From contig NZ_UWOT01000002.1 in the NCBI RefSeq assembly GCF_900604535.1, positions 1-64,000 on the forward strand: DNA of 64,000 nucleotides, written 5' to 3'. Source of the DNA: Romboutsia_E sp900604535 (GTDB lineage: Bacteria; Bacillota; Clostridia; Peptostreptococcales; Peptostreptococcaceae). Positions 1 through 9,138 of the stretch are shown piece after piece. Both the position numbers and the translations under genes were made by a program. Within the stretch, counting starts at the first letter, position 1. Each line of letters begins with the position of its first letter. The notes under the pieces are model-generated. The model did not search any database and had not been told where the DNA came from. It worked only from the letters and a program-made list of their open reading frames with translations.

Positions 1-654
1 ATGTCGTATTTAGAAAGCATATATTTTAAGGATTGTGACTGTAGAAGTTTTAAAGTTATAAATAGTGTTATAGGTAATATAGAATTTAAAGATGAATTTA
101 TAACTAAATTTAATGAGAATACATTTATAGATAAAATTGATATTAATAAAGTTGATAGTAGTTTTTATGAAAGGACAAGTATAGTTTATAAAAATATAGA
201 AGCTATATATGAAGCTAATAGACTTTTTGATAATGCTGGAGAATATTACTATTTATCTAAGTGTATGGAGCAAAAAAAATTAAAGGGAATAGATAAGCTT
301 AAGTCATACATATTCTGGATATTATGTGGTTATGGTGAAAGGCCTACTTATGCACTTATAACTTCTATAGAAATTTTATTAATATTTGCAATAATTTACA
401 TGTTTTTAGGATTGGACATTGGAGGTAATATTATAAATTATAATATAGATTTTATAATTAAGCTGCCTATAGATAATTTAGCTTTGGATTTCTTTCATTC
501 ACTTTATTTTAGTATCGTTACATTTACAGCAGTTGGATATGGGGATATAACACCCATTGGATATAGTATAATTTTATCAAGTATAGAGATGGTATTAGGG
601 GTTACTATGATTGGAGTATGGACAGCTGTGTTAGCTAGAAAAATAACTAGATAA
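1..654 (+). CDS. Ion-channel protein with C-terminal two-TM K+ pore (probably 5'-truncated)
   Basis: The product has a soluble N-terminal part of about 100 residues followed by a pore module of two membrane segments flanking a K+ selectivity filter (TAVGYGD, about residues 177-183). This matches the Ion_trans_2 / two-TM potassium channel family. Such clostridial proteins often carry pentapeptide-repeat-like sequence before the channel, so the soluble part may be the end of a longer domain. The first ATG is the first base of the window and no ribosome-binding site can be seen, so the gene probably starts upstream. Inferred role: K+ flux across the cytoplasmic membrane. The pore call is firm; gating and the true start are unknown. 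Confidence 0.75.
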   Translation: MSYLESIYFKDCDCRSFKVINSVIGNIEFKDEFITKFNENTFIDKIDINKVDSSFYERTSIVYKNIEAIYEANRLFDNAGEYYYLSKCMEQKKLKGIDKLKSYIFWILCGYGERPTYALITSIEILLIFAIIYMFLGLDIGGNIINYNIDFIIKLPIDNLALDFFHSLYFSIVTFTAVGYGDITPIGYSIILSSIEMVLGVTMIGVWTAVLARKITR

Positions 655-723
655 TTTTCAGAATAATGCAAAAAAATATAAAAAAATATAAATATAGTTA
701 AAAATATAGTAAATAAATGGTAT

Positions 724-738
724 TGAAAATAGTTATCA
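724..738 (+). promoter_or_regulatory. Candidate Fur box before the YbaN-ABC operon
   Basis: TGAAAATAGTTATCA fits the 7-1-7 Fur model (TGATAAT-N-ATTATCA) at 12 of 14 positions and closely resembles the site in front of the haem locus at 17035. It lies about 55 bp before the YbaN start. Iron control is inferred. Confidence 0.5.
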
Positions 739-791
739 AATAATATAAAATATTATTGGAATAAGTAAAATATAAATTAATGGAGGAAATT

Positions 792-1184
792 ATGGCTAAT
801 ATTAAAAAGTTTTTTTATATAACTATAGGTATGATAGCATTTATATTAGGATCTATTGGTGTTGTTTTGCCTGTATTGCCAACAACACCTTTTTATTTGC
901 TTGCATCTGTTTGCTTTGTAAAAGGGTCTGAAAAATTTGATAGATGGTTTAAAAGTACAAAGTTATACAAAAAACATTTAGAAAGTTTTGTACAAACAAG
1001 ATCTATGACATTAAAACAAAAAGTTACATTAGTGCTATTTGCTGATATTATGATGTTATTTCCATTTATTATGATAGATAATCTATATATGAGAATAAGT
1101 TTGATACTAGTTTCTCTTACTAAGTTATACTACTTCACATTTAAAATAAAAACAATAAAAAAGGAGACAAAATATGCTAGATAA
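792..1184 (+). CDS. YbaN-like DUF454 inner-membrane protein
   Basis: A 130-residue protein with membrane segments near residues 8-40 and about 70-110. It contains the DUF454 (YbaN) hallmark GSIGVVLPVLPTTPFYLLA followed by an FxxWFxxxKLYKKHL-type segment. No biochemical function is established for the family. I place the start at ATG 792, because GGAGG (782-786) precedes it; the ATG at 780 overlaps that site and is less likely. The end overlaps the start of the next gene by 11 bp, which makes translational coupling with the ABC pair likely. DUF454 genes beside exporter-type ABC pairs suggest an accessory membrane role. The Fur-like box upstream hints at iron or haem control. Confidence 0.8.
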   Translation: MANIKKFFYITIGMIAFILGSIGVVLPVLPTTPFYLLASVCFVKGSEKFDRWFKSTKLYKKHLESFVQTRSMTLKQKVTLVLFADIMMLFPFIMIDNLYMRISLILVSLTKLYYFTFKIKTIKKETKYAR

Positions 1185-2937
1185 AAGATTATTATCCATA
1201 TGTAAAGAGCCTAAAAAATACATATTTTTAACTGTAATAGCTAACTGGATCTCAGTTATATGCAATATAGGGATAATATTATTTGTAGGTGAAATAATCA
1301 ATAAATTATTTAATAATGATTTTAGTTTTAATTTAGGAGGATATGTGATTTACTTAGCTTCTTTAATGATAATAAGATTCATTTCTAATTTTATGGCTGG
1401 TAAATTTTCACATAACTCTTCGGGACAAGTTAGAAGTATATTAAGAGAAAAGATATATAAAAAACTACTAGACTTAGGAGTTAATTATAGTGATGCTTTA
1501 TCTACATCTTCAACTGTCCAAATTGCAGTTGATGGGGTAGAACAACTAGAAATCTATTTTGGCAAATTCTTGCCTCAATTATTTTATGGTATATTAGGTC
1601 CATTAACTTTATTTGCAGTTATGGCAACAATAAGTTTAAAAGCAGCTCTAGTGTTACTAGTATGTATACCATTAATACCAATATCAATAGCGGCTGTTAT
1701 GAAACTTGCTAAAAAGCTTTTAAGTAAGTACTGGGGTATTTATACTAACTTAGGTGATTCTTTCTTAGAAAATCTTCAAGGTTTAACAACTTTAAAAATA
1801 TTTGATTTAGATGAAGAGAAAAATGATGAGATGAACAAAGAAGCTGAAACTTTTAGAAAAGTAACTATGAAAGTTTTAACTATGCAATTAAGTTCTATAA
1901 CTATAATGGATTTGATTGCATTTGGAGGATCAGCATTAGGTATATTAATTGCGGTTAATGAATTATCAAGAGGAAATGTAACTGTCGGTGGAGCTGTAGT
2001 AATAATTTTATTATCTTCAGAGTTCTTTATACCACTTAGATTATTAGGATCATTCTTCCATGTAGCCACTAATGGTATGGCTGCATCTGAAAAAATGTTT
2101 AAATTATTAGATACAGAACTTGAAGAAGAAAGTGAAATATCTAAAGAAGATATAAATAAGTTAAAAGATATATCTATAAATATAGAAAAGGTAAACTTTA
2201 GTTATAATAAAGATAGACAAATTCTTGGGAATATAAATATAGAAGTTAAGAATAAATCTATGGTCGCACTTGTAGGAGAAAGTGGATGTGGTAAAAGTAC
2301 TATAACTAATCTTTTATTAAAATTAAGAAAAGTTGATGATGGAAAGATAACATTAAATGGAGTTAATATAGAGGATATTCCATTTAGTGTTTTAAGAAAA
2401 AAAGTAAGCTTTATAAGCCATAACTCTTATATATTCAATACAACAATAAGAGAAAATTTAATGATGGGAAATAAAAATGCAAGTGAAAAGGATCTTTATA
2501 AAGCTTTAATAAGTGCGAATTTATATGAATTTGTAATGAACTTAGATAATAAATTAGATACTAAAGTTGGAGAAGGGGGATCTTTATTATCAGGAGGTCA
2601 AAAACAAAGACTTGCTTTAGCTAGAATGATACTTACAAACCCTGAAATCTATATATTTGATGAAGCAACTTCAAATATAGATGTTGAAAGTGAAGATAGT
2701 ATATTACAAACAATACAAGAACTATCAAAGGAAAAAACAGTTATAGTAATATCCCATAGATTAGCAAATGTAATAAATGCAGATAGAATTTACACGTTAC
2801 ATAAGGGTGAAATAGCTGAAAGTGGAAGTCATATTGAACTTATGAAAAATAAATCTGTTTACTATAATTTATACACTAAGCAAAGTGATTTAGAAAATGT
2901 ATATGAAAATGAGATGGAGGTGGCTTCTTGTGAATAA
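1174..2937 (+). CDS. ABC half-transporter, permease fused to ATPase (CydD-like), subunit 1
   Basis: A 587-residue exporter-fold half-transporter. Six membrane helices (about residues 15-300) are followed by a nucleotide-binding domain with Walker A GESGCGKST (368-376), signature LSGGQ (472-476) and Walker B ending in D496-E497 before the ATS switch. The transmembrane part resembles CydD and other ABC exporters. It pairs with the next gene, which it overlaps by 8 bp, so the product is probably a heterodimer. The substrate cannot be read from the sequence. The candidate Fur box upstream and the family resemblance to streptococcal PefCD haem exporters and to exporter-fold siderophore importers make an iron-tetrapyrrole or siderophore substrate plausible but unproven. 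Confidence 0.85.
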   Translation: MLDKRLLSICKEPKKYIFLTVIANWISVICNIGIILFVGEIINKLFNNDFSFNLGGYVIYLASLMIIRFISNFMAGKFSHNSSGQVRSILREKIYKKLLDLGVNYSDALSTSSTVQIAVDGVEQLEIYFGKFLPQLFYGILGPLTLFAVMATISLKAALVLLVCIPLIPISIAAVMKLAKKLLSKYWGIYTNLGDSFLENLQGLTTLKIFDLDEEKNDEMNKEAETFRKVTMKVLTMQLSSITIMDLIAFGGSALGILIAVNELSRGNVTVGGAVVIILLSSEFFIPLRLLGSFFHVATNGMAASEKMFKLLDTELEEESEISKEDINKLKDISINIEKVNFSYNKDRQILGNINIEVKNKSMVALVGESGCGKSTITNLLLKLRKVDDGKITLNGVNIEDIPFSVLRKKVSFISHNSYIFNTTIRENLMMGNKNASEKDLYKALISANLYEFVMNLDNKLDTKVGEGGSLLSGGQKQRLALARMILTNPEIYIFDEATSNIDVESEDSILQTIQELSKEKTVIVISHRLANVINADRIYTLHKGEIAESGSHIELMKNKSVYYNLYTKQSDLENVYENEMEVASCE

Positions 2938-4612
2938 TGAACAAAAAAGAATATCTGGAATAAAGATAATGGCAAGACTAATAAAGATATTAAAGCCACT
3001 GACGCCTATAATGATGATAACAATAACTTTTGGAGTTATAGGTTTCTTAGCTGCAACAGCCGTAACGACTTTTGGAGCTGTTGCTATAAGTAATATTTTA
3101 GGTATAGAAATAGGATTTGAACTTAGTACTACTATAAAAATAATAATATCATGTGCAATATTAAGAGGTGGGCTTAGAGCTATAGAGCAATATTCTGGAC
3201 ATTACATTGCATTTAAGATATTAGCAATACTTAGAGATCAAGTTTTCAAAGCTTTAAGAAAGCTATCACCAGCAAAATTAGAGACAAAAGAAAAAGGAAA
3301 TTTAATATCAGTTATAACTAGTGATATAGAACTATTAGAAGTTTTTTATGCTCATACAATAGCACCCATAGCAATAGCTATATTAACTTCTTCTATAACT
3401 GGAGCAATACTATATACTGTTCATCCTTACTTTGGGATAATAGGATTTGTATTCTATTTAATTGTTGGAGTAGCTATACCAGTTTTATCTTCTAAGTATG
3501 CAAATCAAGCAGGGCTTGAATATAGAAATGAGTTCGGTAATACAAATAGTTTTTTATTGGATTCTTTAAAAGGTATAAAAGAAGTTTTACTTTTTGGAAC
3601 TGGAGAAGAAAGAATAAAAACTATAAATGAAAATAGTGAAAAATTAAATGAAAAACTTGAGGTAATAAAGAAACATGAGGGTATAATTAGAGCCTTTACA
3701 GATATAACTATAATGTTAGCTATATTAGTAACTTTATTTACAGGTGTAAAATTATTTGAATCTAATATTATAAACTTAGGTCAAGTAATATTAGCTATAG
3801 TTCTTTTAGCTAGTTCATTTGGTCCTACTGTTGCTTTAAGTAACTTATCCAATAACTTAATGCATACTTTTGCATGTGCTCAAAGATTATTTAATATACT
3901 GGATGATGTTCCGGCAGTAGAAGAAGTGCCTGGTGAATGCGACTTGAATATGGATAGTATAAATATTAAGCATGTTGGATTTAAATATAAAGGAAGAGAA
4001 GAAGAATTATTAAAAAATATAAACTTAAAAATTAACAAAGGTGAAAAAGTAGCTATAATAGGTAAAAGTGGTTGTGGAAAAAGTACATTATTAAAACTTA
4101 TAATGAGATTTTGGGATGTTAATAATGGATCTATAGAAATTGATGGCAAAAACATAAAAAATATACCGACTAAATCATTAAGAAAAACGCAATCTTTAGT
4201 CAGCCAAGAAACATTTTTATTTAATGATACTATAGAAAATAATATAAAAATAGGAAACATAAATGCATCTGAAGAAGAGGTAATAGAAGCTGCTAAAAAG
4301 GCATCTATACATGAGTTTATAAAGACTTTACCTAATGGATATAAAACTAATGTAGGAGAAATTGGAGGTAACTTATCTTCAGGAGAAAGACAAAGATTAG
4401 GTATAGCAAGAGCATTTTTACATAATCCGCATGTTTTAATACTTGATGAACCAACTAGTAACTTAGATACTTTAAATGAAGCACAAATACTAAAGAGTAT
4501 TCAAAACGAATCTGATGATAAAACTATCATAATGGTATCTCATAGAAAATCTAGTGCTGCAATATGTGATAAAAAAGTATATGTAAGAAATAATAGATTA
4601 GAATTTAACTAA
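2930..4612 (+). CDS. ABC half-transporter, permease fused to ATPase (CydC-like), subunit 2
   Basis: The second half-transporter, 560 residues from the GTG at 2930. I chose that start because GGAGG at 2916-2920 sits 9 bases upstream and the start overlaps the previous stop by 8 bp. Six N-terminal helices precede an ATPase domain with Walker A GKSGCGKST (378-386), a slightly divergent signature LSSGE (482-486) and Walker B LILDEPTS. The two ATPase halves differ at the signature (LSGGQ against LSSGE), as is common in heterodimeric exporters where the sites are not equivalent. Probable partner: the product of 1174-2937. Substrate unknown; see the iron-control argument for the operon. Confidence 0.85.
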   Translation: MNNEQKRISGIKIMARLIKILKPLTPIMMITITFGVIGFLAATAVTTFGAVAISNILGIEIGFELSTTIKIIISCAILRGGLRAIEQYSGHYIAFKILAILRDQVFKALRKLSPAKLETKEKGNLISVITSDIELLEVFYAHTIAPIAIAILTSSITGAILYTVHPYFGIIGFVFYLIVGVAIPVLSSKYANQAGLEYRNEFGNTNSFLLDSLKGIKEVLLFGTGEERIKTINENSEKLNEKLEVIKKHEGIIRAFTDITIMLAILVTLFTGVKLFESNIINLGQVILAIVLLASSFGPTVALSNLSNNLMHTFACAQRLFNILDDVPAVEEVPGECDLNMDSINIKHVGFKYKGREEELLKNINLKINKGEKVAIIGKSGCGKSTLLKLIMRFWDVNNGSIEIDGKNIKNIPTKSLRKTQSLVSQETFLFNDTIENNIKIGNINASEEEVIEAAKKASIHEFIKTLPNGYKTNVGEIGGNLSSGERQRLGIARAFLHNPHVLILDEPTSNLDTLNEAQILKSIQNESDDKTIIMVSHRKSSAAICDKKVYVRNNRLEFN

Positions 4613-4622
4613 TGAGGTTACT

Positions 4623-4922
4623 ATGGGAAGAATACAAAGAGAAAAAGAAACAATAGATTTAATGATAAAAATTTATTGTAATAAAAAACATAAAAGTAAG
4701 AATAATGACCTATGCGATGAGTGCAGAGAACTTTTAGACTATGCAAATAAAAGGTTAGATTTTTGTAAATTTGGAGAAGTGAAAAAGTTTTGTAGTAAAT
4801 GTCCAATACACTGCTATAAAAAAGATATGAAAGCAAAAGTTAAGGATGTTATGAAATTTTCAGGTCCTAGATTACTATTACATAGCCCATTACAAGTTAT
4901 TAAGCATATTATAGAAAAGTAA
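4623..4922 (+). CDS. Small Cys-rich protein, nitrous oxide-stimulated promoter family
   Basis: A 99-residue soluble protein with the pattern of the family named nitrous oxide-stimulated promoter (PF11756). An early basic helix is followed by YCNKKHKS, CDECRELLDYA, a C-x10-C-x2-C-x3-C cluster (DFCKFGE, FCSKCPIHCY) and a C-terminal GPRLLLHSPL motif. Six to seven conserved Cys suggest metal or Fe-S binding. The biochemical role of the family is unknown. It starts 10 bp after the second ABC gene behind GAGGT, so it belongs to the same operon, and a hairpin terminator follows. Context suggests a role in the same iron- or redox-related process. Confidence 0.75.
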   Translation: MGRIQREKETIDLMIKIYCNKKHKSKNNDLCDECRELLDYANKRLDFCKFGEVKKFCSKCPIHCYKKDMKAKVKDVMKFSGPRLLLHSPLQVIKHIIEK

Positions 4923-4928
4923 ATTACT

Positions 4929-4968
4929 AAAGGAGTATATGAAAATATAGTATTTTCGTATACTCCTT
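4929..4968. terminator. Bidirectional hairpin between convergent genes
   Basis: A long inverted repeat (AAGGAGTATA ... TATACTCCTT, with the inner arms also pairing) lies between the convergent stops at 4922 and 4985. Confidence 0.7.
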
Positions 4969-4984
4969 ATTTAGAATTACAATA

Positions 4985-5800
4985 TTATTTATTTAATATA
5001 AATTTATTTATAACATTAGCAACACCATGTTCATTGTTGCTAGTAGTTATGAAGTCTGCTATGTCTTTTATACTATCACGGGCATTACCCATGGCAACAC
5101 CAAGACCAGCATATTTTATCATATGTTGATCATTTTCTTCATCTCCAACAGCTATAGTTTTTTCTATAGGAAGATTTATATTATCACATAAAGCTTTAAG
5201 AGCATTTCCTTTATTAGCATCTTTATTTAAGAATTCTAAGAAATAAGGAGCTGATCTAACTATAGTGTATTTATCGTAAAACTCTTTAGGTATTGATTTT
5301 ATTATTTCTTCTAGCTTTTCTGATTCATCAACAATCATTACTTTACAGAATTTAATATTATTATCTATTTTTTCCACAGGTATATATTCAACATCTATTT
5401 TATTAATAGTAGCCTCTAACTGAGTGTATTTACCAGGTATCTTACAAGGAGTTACTAAGTTAGTAGGTGTATTTATATGAATAAATGTATTGTGTTTTTT
5501 ATAAATTTCATTATAAATCAAATTAAAGTCTTCTAATTCCATTTCTAAATCACATAAAATTTTTTCACTTTTTACTTCTTGAACAACAGCCCCGTTAAAA
5601 CAAATAACATAGTCACCATCATCAGTAAGGTTTAACTCTTCTAATAAAGGTGTTACACCTGGTAGCGGTCTACCAGTAGATAAAACTACTTTTGCCCCTT
5701 GATTTTTTGCTTCTTGGATAGAAGTAAATACTTCAGGTGTTATTTTTTTTTCAGTATTTAACAAAGTTCCATCTATATCTAGTGCGATTAATTTATACAT
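4985..5800 (-). CDS. Cof-type HAD-superfamily phosphatase (YidA-like)
   Basis: A 271-residue HAD phosphatase. Motif I DIDGTLL gives the nucleophile D8 and acid D10. Motif II is STGRP, and the metal-binding motif IV is VGDEENDQHM near residue 215. A C2-type cap lies in between, and the length fits the Cof / YidA sugar-phosphatase subfamily, which dephosphorylates sugar phosphates in the cytoplasm. I start at ATG 5800, which is preceded by GGGAGGT; an in-frame TTG further upstream overlaps that site. The gene is monocistronic, facing the ABC operon. Substrate not predictable. Confidence 0.85.
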   Translation of the reverse strand: MYKLIALDIDGTLLNTEKKITPEVFTSIQEAKNQGAKVVLSTGRPLPGVTPLLEELNLTDDGDYVICFNGAVVQEVKSEKILCDLEMELEDFNLIYNEIYKKHNTFIHINTPTNLVTPCKIPGKYTQLEATINKIDVEYIPVEKIDNNIKFCKVMIVDESEKLEEIIKSIPKEFYDKYTIVRSAPYFLEFLNKDANKGNALKALCDNINLPIEKTIAVGDEENDQHMIKYAGLGVAMGNARDSIKDIADFITTSNNEHGVANVINKFILNK

Positions 5801-5927
5801 ACAACCTCCCAAGCAATGAATAATTTGTTTCTAAGTTAGATTATACCAATATATTTATAATTAGTGTATAGAAAAAATATATAATATTGTATAATTTAAT
5901 TATTAAGTATTAGTAAAAGGAGATATT

Positions 5928-6083
5928 ATGAAATTTTCTGAGTTTAATTATAGAAAGACCAGATTATAATAAAATAAAAGTTTTATTTAAAATATAGTAG
6001 AAGAAATAAATATATCTAATACATATGAAGATCAAAAAAGTGCTATAGAAAAGTTAAATGTTATTAGAAATGAAATAGAAAGC
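5928..6083 (+). pseudogene. Frameshifted 5' end of the M3 oligoendopeptidase gene
   Basis: ATG 5928 with AGGAG upstream opens MKFSEFNY and then hits a stop at 5967. The expected continuation ERPDYNKIKVLFK is encoded in the +1 frame from 5953, and NIVEEINISNTYEDQ resumes in the original frame from 5991 and runs without interruption into the main reading frame. One extra A near 5952 and one missing A in the run at 5989-5992 explain this. Repairing both gives a 564-residue protein, the normal family length. Either the gene is truly damaged or there are two compensating assembly errors. Confidence 0.75.
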
Positions 6084-7622
6084 ATGTCTACTATAGCGTC
6101 TATAAGGTACTGTATAAATACAGAGTCTGATTTTTATGTGAAAGAGAGAGAGTATTGGGATGAGAACTCACCTCTATTTGAAGAATTAAATTCTATGTTT
6201 TATAAATCTATAGTTAATTCAAAATTTAAAGATGAAGTTATTAAAGATTATGGACAACAGTTTTTTAGTATATGTGAATACTCAATAAAGTCCTTTTCAA
6301 GTGAGATAATAGAAGAACTACAAGAAGAAAATAAATTATGTTCAGAATATACAAGATTACTAGCTTCAGCAAAGATAGATTTTGAAGGTGAAGAAAGAAA
6401 TCTTTCGGGCTTAGGATCATTTATGCTTTCAAAGGATAGAGAGATAAGAAAAAGGGCTTCAAAAGCATATTATGCATATTTTGAACAAAATGAAGACAAA
6501 TTTGATGAAGTATTTGATAAGTTAGTTAAAGTTAGAAATGATATAGCTAAAAAGCTAGGATTTAAAAACTTTGTTGAAGTTGGATATATAAGAATGATGA
6601 GAACTGATTATAATGCGAATATGGTTTCTAATTTTAGAAAGCAAGTTTTAGAATATATCGTACCGTTATCAGAAGAACTTTATAAAAGACAAGGTGAAAG
6701 GCTTAATTTAAATAAATTAACTTATATAGATGAGAATTTTGAGTTTAAAAGTGGAAATGCAACACCTAAAGGGGATCCTGAATATATAATAGAAATGGGT
6801 AAACAAATGTATTTTGAATTATCAGATGAAACTAAAGAGTTCTTTAATTTTATGTTAGAAAATGAACTTATGGATTTAGTTACTAAAAAAGGTAAGGCAG
6901 CTGGTGGATATTGTACATATATACCTAAATACAAGTCTCCGTTTATATTCTCTAATTTTAACAAAACAGCTGATGATATTGATGTTCTTACTCATGAAGC
7001 AGGCCATGCATTTCAATTATATATGTCTAGAGATATAGAAATGCCAGAAATAAATTTCCCGACTTTTGAAAGTTGTGAAATACATTCAATGAGTATGGAA
7101 TTCATTACTTGGCCATGGATGGAGTTATTCTTTAAGGAAGATACACAAAAATATAAGTTTACTCATATGTCATCAGCTATTAAGTTCATACCATATGGTG
7201 TATTGGTAGATGAATTCCAACACCATATTTATGAAAATCCTAATATGAGTAAGACTGAAAGAAAATCTGTATGGAGAAAGCTAGAAAAATTATATCTTCC
7301 TCATAAAAACTACGAAGGATGTGATTTTTTAGAAAAAGGAACGTGGTGGTTTAAGCAAGGCCATATATTTAAAAATCCATTCTATTACATAGATTATACT
7401 CTAGCTCAAATATGCTCTCTTCAATTTTGGAAAAAGGTAAGAGAAAATAAAGTGCAAGGATGGGAAGATTATATAAATATTTGTAAAGTTGGTGGTAGAA
7501 AGTCATTTCTCGAAATTATTAAAATAGGTGATTTAAAATCTCCATTTGAAGATGGATGTGTGGAGAGTGTTGTATCTAATATAAAATGCTGGTTAGATAG
7601 CGTAGATGATACAAGTTTATAA
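6084..7622 (+). CDS. M3-family oligoendopeptidase (PepF-like), main reading frame
   Basis: A cytosolic zinc metallopeptidase that would cleave short peptides. The zinc-binding motif HEAGH starts at residue 304 of this frame, and a downstream SCEIHSMSMEF segment supplies the third ligand Glu; both are typical of M3 oligoendopeptidases. The intact reading frame here gives 512 residues from ATG 6084, but no good ribosome-binding site precedes that ATG, and about 52 N-terminal residues lie upstream in a region with two compensating frameshifts (5952 and about 5990). The catalytic domain is complete, so the true gene most likely begins at 5928. The two genes downstream (trxB, trx) follow closely and may be co-transcribed. 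Confidence 0.85.
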   Translation: MSTIASIRYCINTESDFYVKEREYWDENSPLFEELNSMFYKSIVNSKFKDEVIKDYGQQFFSICEYSIKSFSSEIIEELQEENKLCSEYTRLLASAKIDFEGEERNLSGLGSFMLSKDREIRKRASKAYYAYFEQNEDKFDEVFDKLVKVRNDIAKKLGFKNFVEVGYIRMMRTDYNANMVSNFRKQVLEYIVPLSEELYKRQGERLNLNKLTYIDENFEFKSGNATPKGDPEYIIEMGKQMYFELSDETKEFFNFMLENELMDLVTKKGKAAGGYCTYIPKYKSPFIFSNFNKTADDIDVLTHEAGHAFQLYMSRDIEMPEINFPTFESCEIHSMSMEFITWPWMELFFKEDTQKYKFTHMSSAIKFIPYGVLVDEFQHHIYENPNMSKTERKSVWRKLEKLYLPHKNYEGCDFLEKGTWWFKQGHIFKNPFYYIDYTLAQICSLQFWKKVRENKVQGWEDYINICKVGGRKSFLEIIKIGDLKSPFEDGCVESVVSNIKCWLDSVDDTSL

Positions 7623-7654
7623 AATAGAAGGGGATAATATAGAGGGAAATATGA

Positions 7655-8590
7655 ATGGATATATATGATTTGATAATTTTAGGAGGGGGACCTGCTGGAC
7701 TATCTTCTGGAATTTATAGTGGAAGGTCTAAGTTAAATACTTTAATAATTGAAAAGAAAAAAGTTGGTGGGATTATAACTGATACTTGTGAAATAGAAAA
7801 TTATCCTGGTAGTATAAAAAATGAAACAGGAATTAGCTTAATGAAGCGTATGAGAGAACAGTATTTAGAACTAGGCGGTAATATAATTAAAGATATTATA
7901 GTTGATGTAGATCTGAAATCAGATATAAAAATATTAAGGAGTAAAGAGAGAACTTATAAGTGCAAATCACTAATTATTGCTACGGGATCTTTACCTAAAA
8001 AATTAAATATACCTAAAGAAAATAATTTTATAGGTAAGGGTATATCATATTGTGCTATCTGTGATGCGTATTTATATACAGATTTAGAAGTATTTGTAGT
8101 TGGCTCTGGAGAAAGTGCTATAAAGGAAGCTCTTTATATAGCTAAATATGCGAAAAAAGTTAATATAGTTGTTAGAAGTAATAAATTAAAATGCTCACAG
8201 TATATGAAGGATAAATTAATTAATAACCCTAAAATAAATTTGATTTTTAATAAGGTTGTTGAAAAAATAGATGGAGAGGAGATATTAGAAAAGATTTTCT
8301 TAAGAGATATTTATACTAATGAATTGGTAGAGTATAGAGGGGATGAAGATGATGGTGTTATAGGGTTATTTGTATTTATAGGTCTTAATCCTAAGACGGA
8401 ATTATTTAAAAATTTTATTAATATGGATAATGGATATATAATAACTGATGAATGTATGGCAACTAACATAAATGGAGTTTTTGCTGCAGGAGATTGTAGA
8501 TACAAAAAAATAAGGCAAGTTGTAACAGCTACTAGCGATGGAGCTATAGCAGCATTGAGTGTAGAAGAGTATTTAAGAAATTTAATCTAA
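7655..8590 (+). CDS. trxB: Thioredoxin reductase
   Basis: A 311-residue flavoprotein disulfide reductase that passes electrons to thioredoxin. It has the N-terminal FAD dinucleotide-binding motif GGGPAGLSSG, the redox-active pair C133-A-I-C136 followed by D137, a central NAD(P)H-binding GSGESA motif and the C-terminal GVFAAGDCR segment of the family. The next gene encodes a thioredoxin and starts 17 bp downstream, so the two form a redox couple. In this group of bacteria such pairs often serve Stickland reductases, but no reductase gene lies in the window. Confidence 0.9.
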   Translation: MDIYDLIILGGGPAGLSSGIYSGRSKLNTLIIEKKKVGGIITDTCEIENYPGSIKNETGISLMKRMREQYLELGGNIIKDIIVDVDLKSDIKILRSKERTYKCKSLIIATGSLPKKLNIPKENNFIGKGISYCAICDAYLYTDLEVFVVGSGESAIKEALYIAKYAKKVNIVVRSNKLKCSQYMKDKLINNPKINLIFNKVVEKIDGEEILEKIFLRDIYTNELVEYRGDEDDGVIGLFVFIGLNPKTELFKNFINMDNGYIITDECMATNINGVFAAGDCRYKKIRQVVTATSDGAIAALSVEEYLRNLI

Positions 8591-8606
8591 ATTGTAGGTG
8601 AGTCTT

Positions 8607-8924
8607 ATGATAACTGTAGATAAGAATAATTTTGAACAAGAAGTTTTAAATTACGATGGAATAGTTGTGGTTGAATTTTGGAGTCAAGTATGTGAGCCAT
8701 GTAAAGAATTATTACCATTTTTAGAAGAGTTAGATTTAAAGTATGGCAAAATAATAAAGTTTTGTGAACTTGATACAAAAAAGTCTATAAGGGTAGCTAT
8801 AAAAGAAAAAGTCTTAGGATTACCAGCAATAGTTATTTATAAAAAAGGGAAAAGAGTAGATGAAGTAGTAAAAGATAATGCAACTGAAGAAAATATAGAA
8901 AATATGGTAAAGAAATATATATAA
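8607..8924 (+). CDS. Thioredoxin with atypical CEPC active site
   Basis: A 105-residue thioredoxin-fold protein. The active site is C29-E30-P31-C32 within a WSQVCEPCKE context, instead of the usual WCGPC; the cis-Pro loop is G-L-P-A. I chose ATG 8607 because AGGTGA sits 6 bases upstream; a GTG at 8598 overlaps that site. It lies directly behind trxB and is presumably its substrate. The Glu in the active-site turn and the Gln-Val before the first Cys would be expected to shift the redox potential or partner choice compared with a standard thioredoxin. Confidence 0.88.
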   Translation: MITVDKNNFEQEVLNYDGIVVVEFWSQVCEPCKELLPFLEELDLKYGKIIKFCELDTKKSIRVAIKEKVLGLPAIVIYKKGKRVDEVVKDNATEENIENMVKKYI

Positions 8925-8980
8925 TATTTATTGAAGAAAATATATTTTTAATATATAATATAATAAAATTAAATATATAT

Positions 8981-9047
8981 CCTGTATATTTTTGATGATA
9001 TGGTTCAAATGTTTCTACCAAGCTGCCGTAAATTGCTTGACTACAGG
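8981..9047 (+). promoter_or_regulatory. Guanine riboswitch aptamer (purine riboswitch)
   Basis: P1 arms CCTGTA (8981-8986) and TACAGG (9042-9047) enclose the conserved loops GATATGG (about 8997-9003) and CCGTAAAT (9026-9033), together with the core TTTCTACCAAG. The specificity base before the 3' P1 strand is C (9041, in TTGACTA), which selects guanine/hypoxanthine rather than adenine. It sits upstream of xpt. Confidence 0.93.
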
Positions 9048-9138
9048 GGTTTATAATATAAAATATTTTACTTAATAAGATCTATATTAATAATATATAA
9101 ATATAATATGATTGAATAAGTTTATTAAAATGAATATA

